In this document: in pieces, positions 62,822-64,000 of the stretch
Layout of the letters: every line of letters starts with the position of its first letter
Position numbering within the stretch: the stretch's first letter is position 1
Assembly: GCA_003344405.1 (NCBI GenBank)
Contig: NOWV01000048.1
Location: 1 to 64,000, forward strand
Reading direction: 5' to 3'
DNA: 64,000 bases
DNA from: Trichoplax sp. H2
Lineage: Eukaryota > Placozoa > Uniplacotomia > Trichoplacea
Notes under the pieces: model-generated
Databases searched by the model: none
What the model was told of the DNA's origin: nothing
What the model saw: only the letters and a program-made list of their open reading frames with translations
Made by a program: the position numbers and the translations under genes

Positions 62822-62873
62822 TGATCGAGGTAGGAGAAGAAGCTTTTTTTCTCTTACCTCGATCAGGGTACAT
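62822..62873. repeat. Inverted repeat able to form a hairpin
   Basis: GATCGAGGTAGGAGAAGAA at the left pairs with TTCTCTTACCTCGATC at the right across a short T-rich loop. The stem is about 16-18 bp with one bulge. An adjoining near-palindrome, ACTACTTCCTAGGGAAGTAG, lies near 62780. Confidence 0.7.
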
Positions 62874-64000
62874 GCCTCTCCTGACCGTAGTTATATTGAT
62901 GGATAGCTTGACTACCGGTGGAAGAGATCAATCCGTGCCATGCGCCTGGAGTATTTGGGCACGTGTTATTGTTCATGTTGTACGATGGCCAAGAAGCAAG
63001 AAGTTCAATATCTTCAACTGGTAGCAACGCCATTTGATATCGACAAGTCTGGGATAGTGAGGACGAGAAACCCTTCTTCCAATTAAGGGTCTCTTATAAG
63101 TACTCTCCACTCGATTGACAGTTGTAACTAGGGCATGCTACTGATCGATCATCATGGACTTGATGATCCCTTCGCTGATGACATCACTTTCGCTCACAAT
63201 CAGTCTTACTCCTCTTACTGTGCAAGTGTGCATGACCAATTGACCATCTACTGTACACTTTCGTAGACTGCATCAGCATGGATGAATAGCAACGACGTTG
63301 ATCATGTCTTGCGTATGGCGTAGTACTGTATAAAGCGTTCGCCAAAATGCTGTCGCCATATTAATATAGGGCTGCTGTGCTATGGACTATTTCAACATAA
63401 GTATGTACATCGAGAAGTTCATGATTGTACTGTACAATGTACATTGTTATGGAGTAGTCGATGGCAGTAGCAATATCCCACTCCTCCAATTTGGATCGAC
63501 TTCTATAATCTTGTCGTACTGTTGATACTATGAGAGCATCCATTCGTCGCTATGCAATCATAATGGAAAGTCAATGGAAATTGATTGTCTAAAACTTCTA
63601 TACATGAATATTGAGTAGTCATTCTTCTACCTTCAGTACTGTAGCTCTATAGAGCAGACATCAGTAACAGTAAGGGCTGGATCGTAAAGGCACATTGCCT
63701 ACTACTTTGTTGCAATCTTGACTTTAGTCTATAAAAAGTGGAGGAGTTGGATATTACTGTTGATGCGCACAAACTACGAAACATTTTGTCATCAAGTAGT
63801 ACTATAAATGGCAGTCCCATCGACTACTACTGTACAGTGTACACTGTGCACACAGCATATTAGATGCATCGAGTAGTCCATGATGACTCAACATTTACAT
63901 TGCCATGGAGTAAAGTAGTAGATGGCAGTTACCGGTAGTCATGATTACCCATTCATTGATCATGGACGACTAAAAGGAGTATCCTTGTCTCTTTCTTTCT

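Larger units (their letters stand above)
62052..64000. other. Repeat-rich right edge, no gene recognised
   Basis: Contains GTAC palindromes at about 62440-62720 and scattered to 63850, tandem TGGACACTGGACACTGGACA near 62409, and a strong inverted repeat at 62822-62873. The 70-codon plus-strand frame at 62812 overlaps that inverted repeat and is not supported. Confidence 0.5.

Noticed and set aside
62812-63024. 70-codon plus-strand frame
   Set aside because: Its first part is the stem and loop of an inverted repeat and nothing resembles a protein domain.
1-64000. Bacterial-type systems, CRISPR arrays, operons or integrated viral genes
   Set aside because: All recognised genes are intron-rich animal genes. 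The tandem repeats lack uniform spacers, and no capsid, polymerase or integrase sequence was seen.

Overview
The window is nuclear DNA of an animal, most likely a placozoan (Trichoplax-like). It is AT-rich. The genes have many short exons separated by roughly 50-1000 nt GT-AG introns, the proteins are metazoan orthologues, and two runs of exactly 20 N mark scaffold gaps. The organism call is inference from gene content and style; orthologue calls rest on protein sequences I could read by joining exons.

Layout. 1-2067: repeat-rich upstream DNA with GTAC palindromes. 2068-5990 (+): CYP51, lanosterol 14-alpha demethylase, 14 exons, 500 aa. 7639-32363 (+): one very large dynein heavy chain-like gene (about 4,000 aa). 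Its AAA1 lacks Walker A and Walker B but its stalk and microtubule-binding domain are kept; best match DNHD1. 35011-35547 (-): a small EGF-like, single-pass membrane protein with YEEI and YEVP tail motifs. 37435-39137 (-): a 133-aa membrane-anchored RING-finger protein. 40924-42200 (-): INO80C. 43446-50896 (+): SF3B1, 32 exons, 1277 aa, divergent from INO80C. 52074-54813 (+): OXNAD1, with a repeat-filled first intron. 56188-59309 (-): a GALNT1/13-type polypeptide GalNAc-transferase, 558 aa. 59310-64000: segmental duplications around two assembly gaps, GTAC palindromes and one possible terminal exon.

The genes form no operon or pathway. They cover sterol synthesis, a dynein-like ciliary or cytoskeletal protein, signalling or ubiquitin membrane proteins, chromatin remodelling (INO80C), splicing (SF3B1), a flavin/NAD oxidoreductase and Golgi O-glycosylation. 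The one shared feature is a family of self-complementary GTAC/ACTGTACAGT sequences. These are dense in intergenic DNA, mostly on the 5' side of genes (CYP51, the RING gene, INO80C/SF3B1, OXNAD1, distantly GALNT), and sparse inside coding exons. I see no bacterial-type system, CRISPR array or clear transposon.
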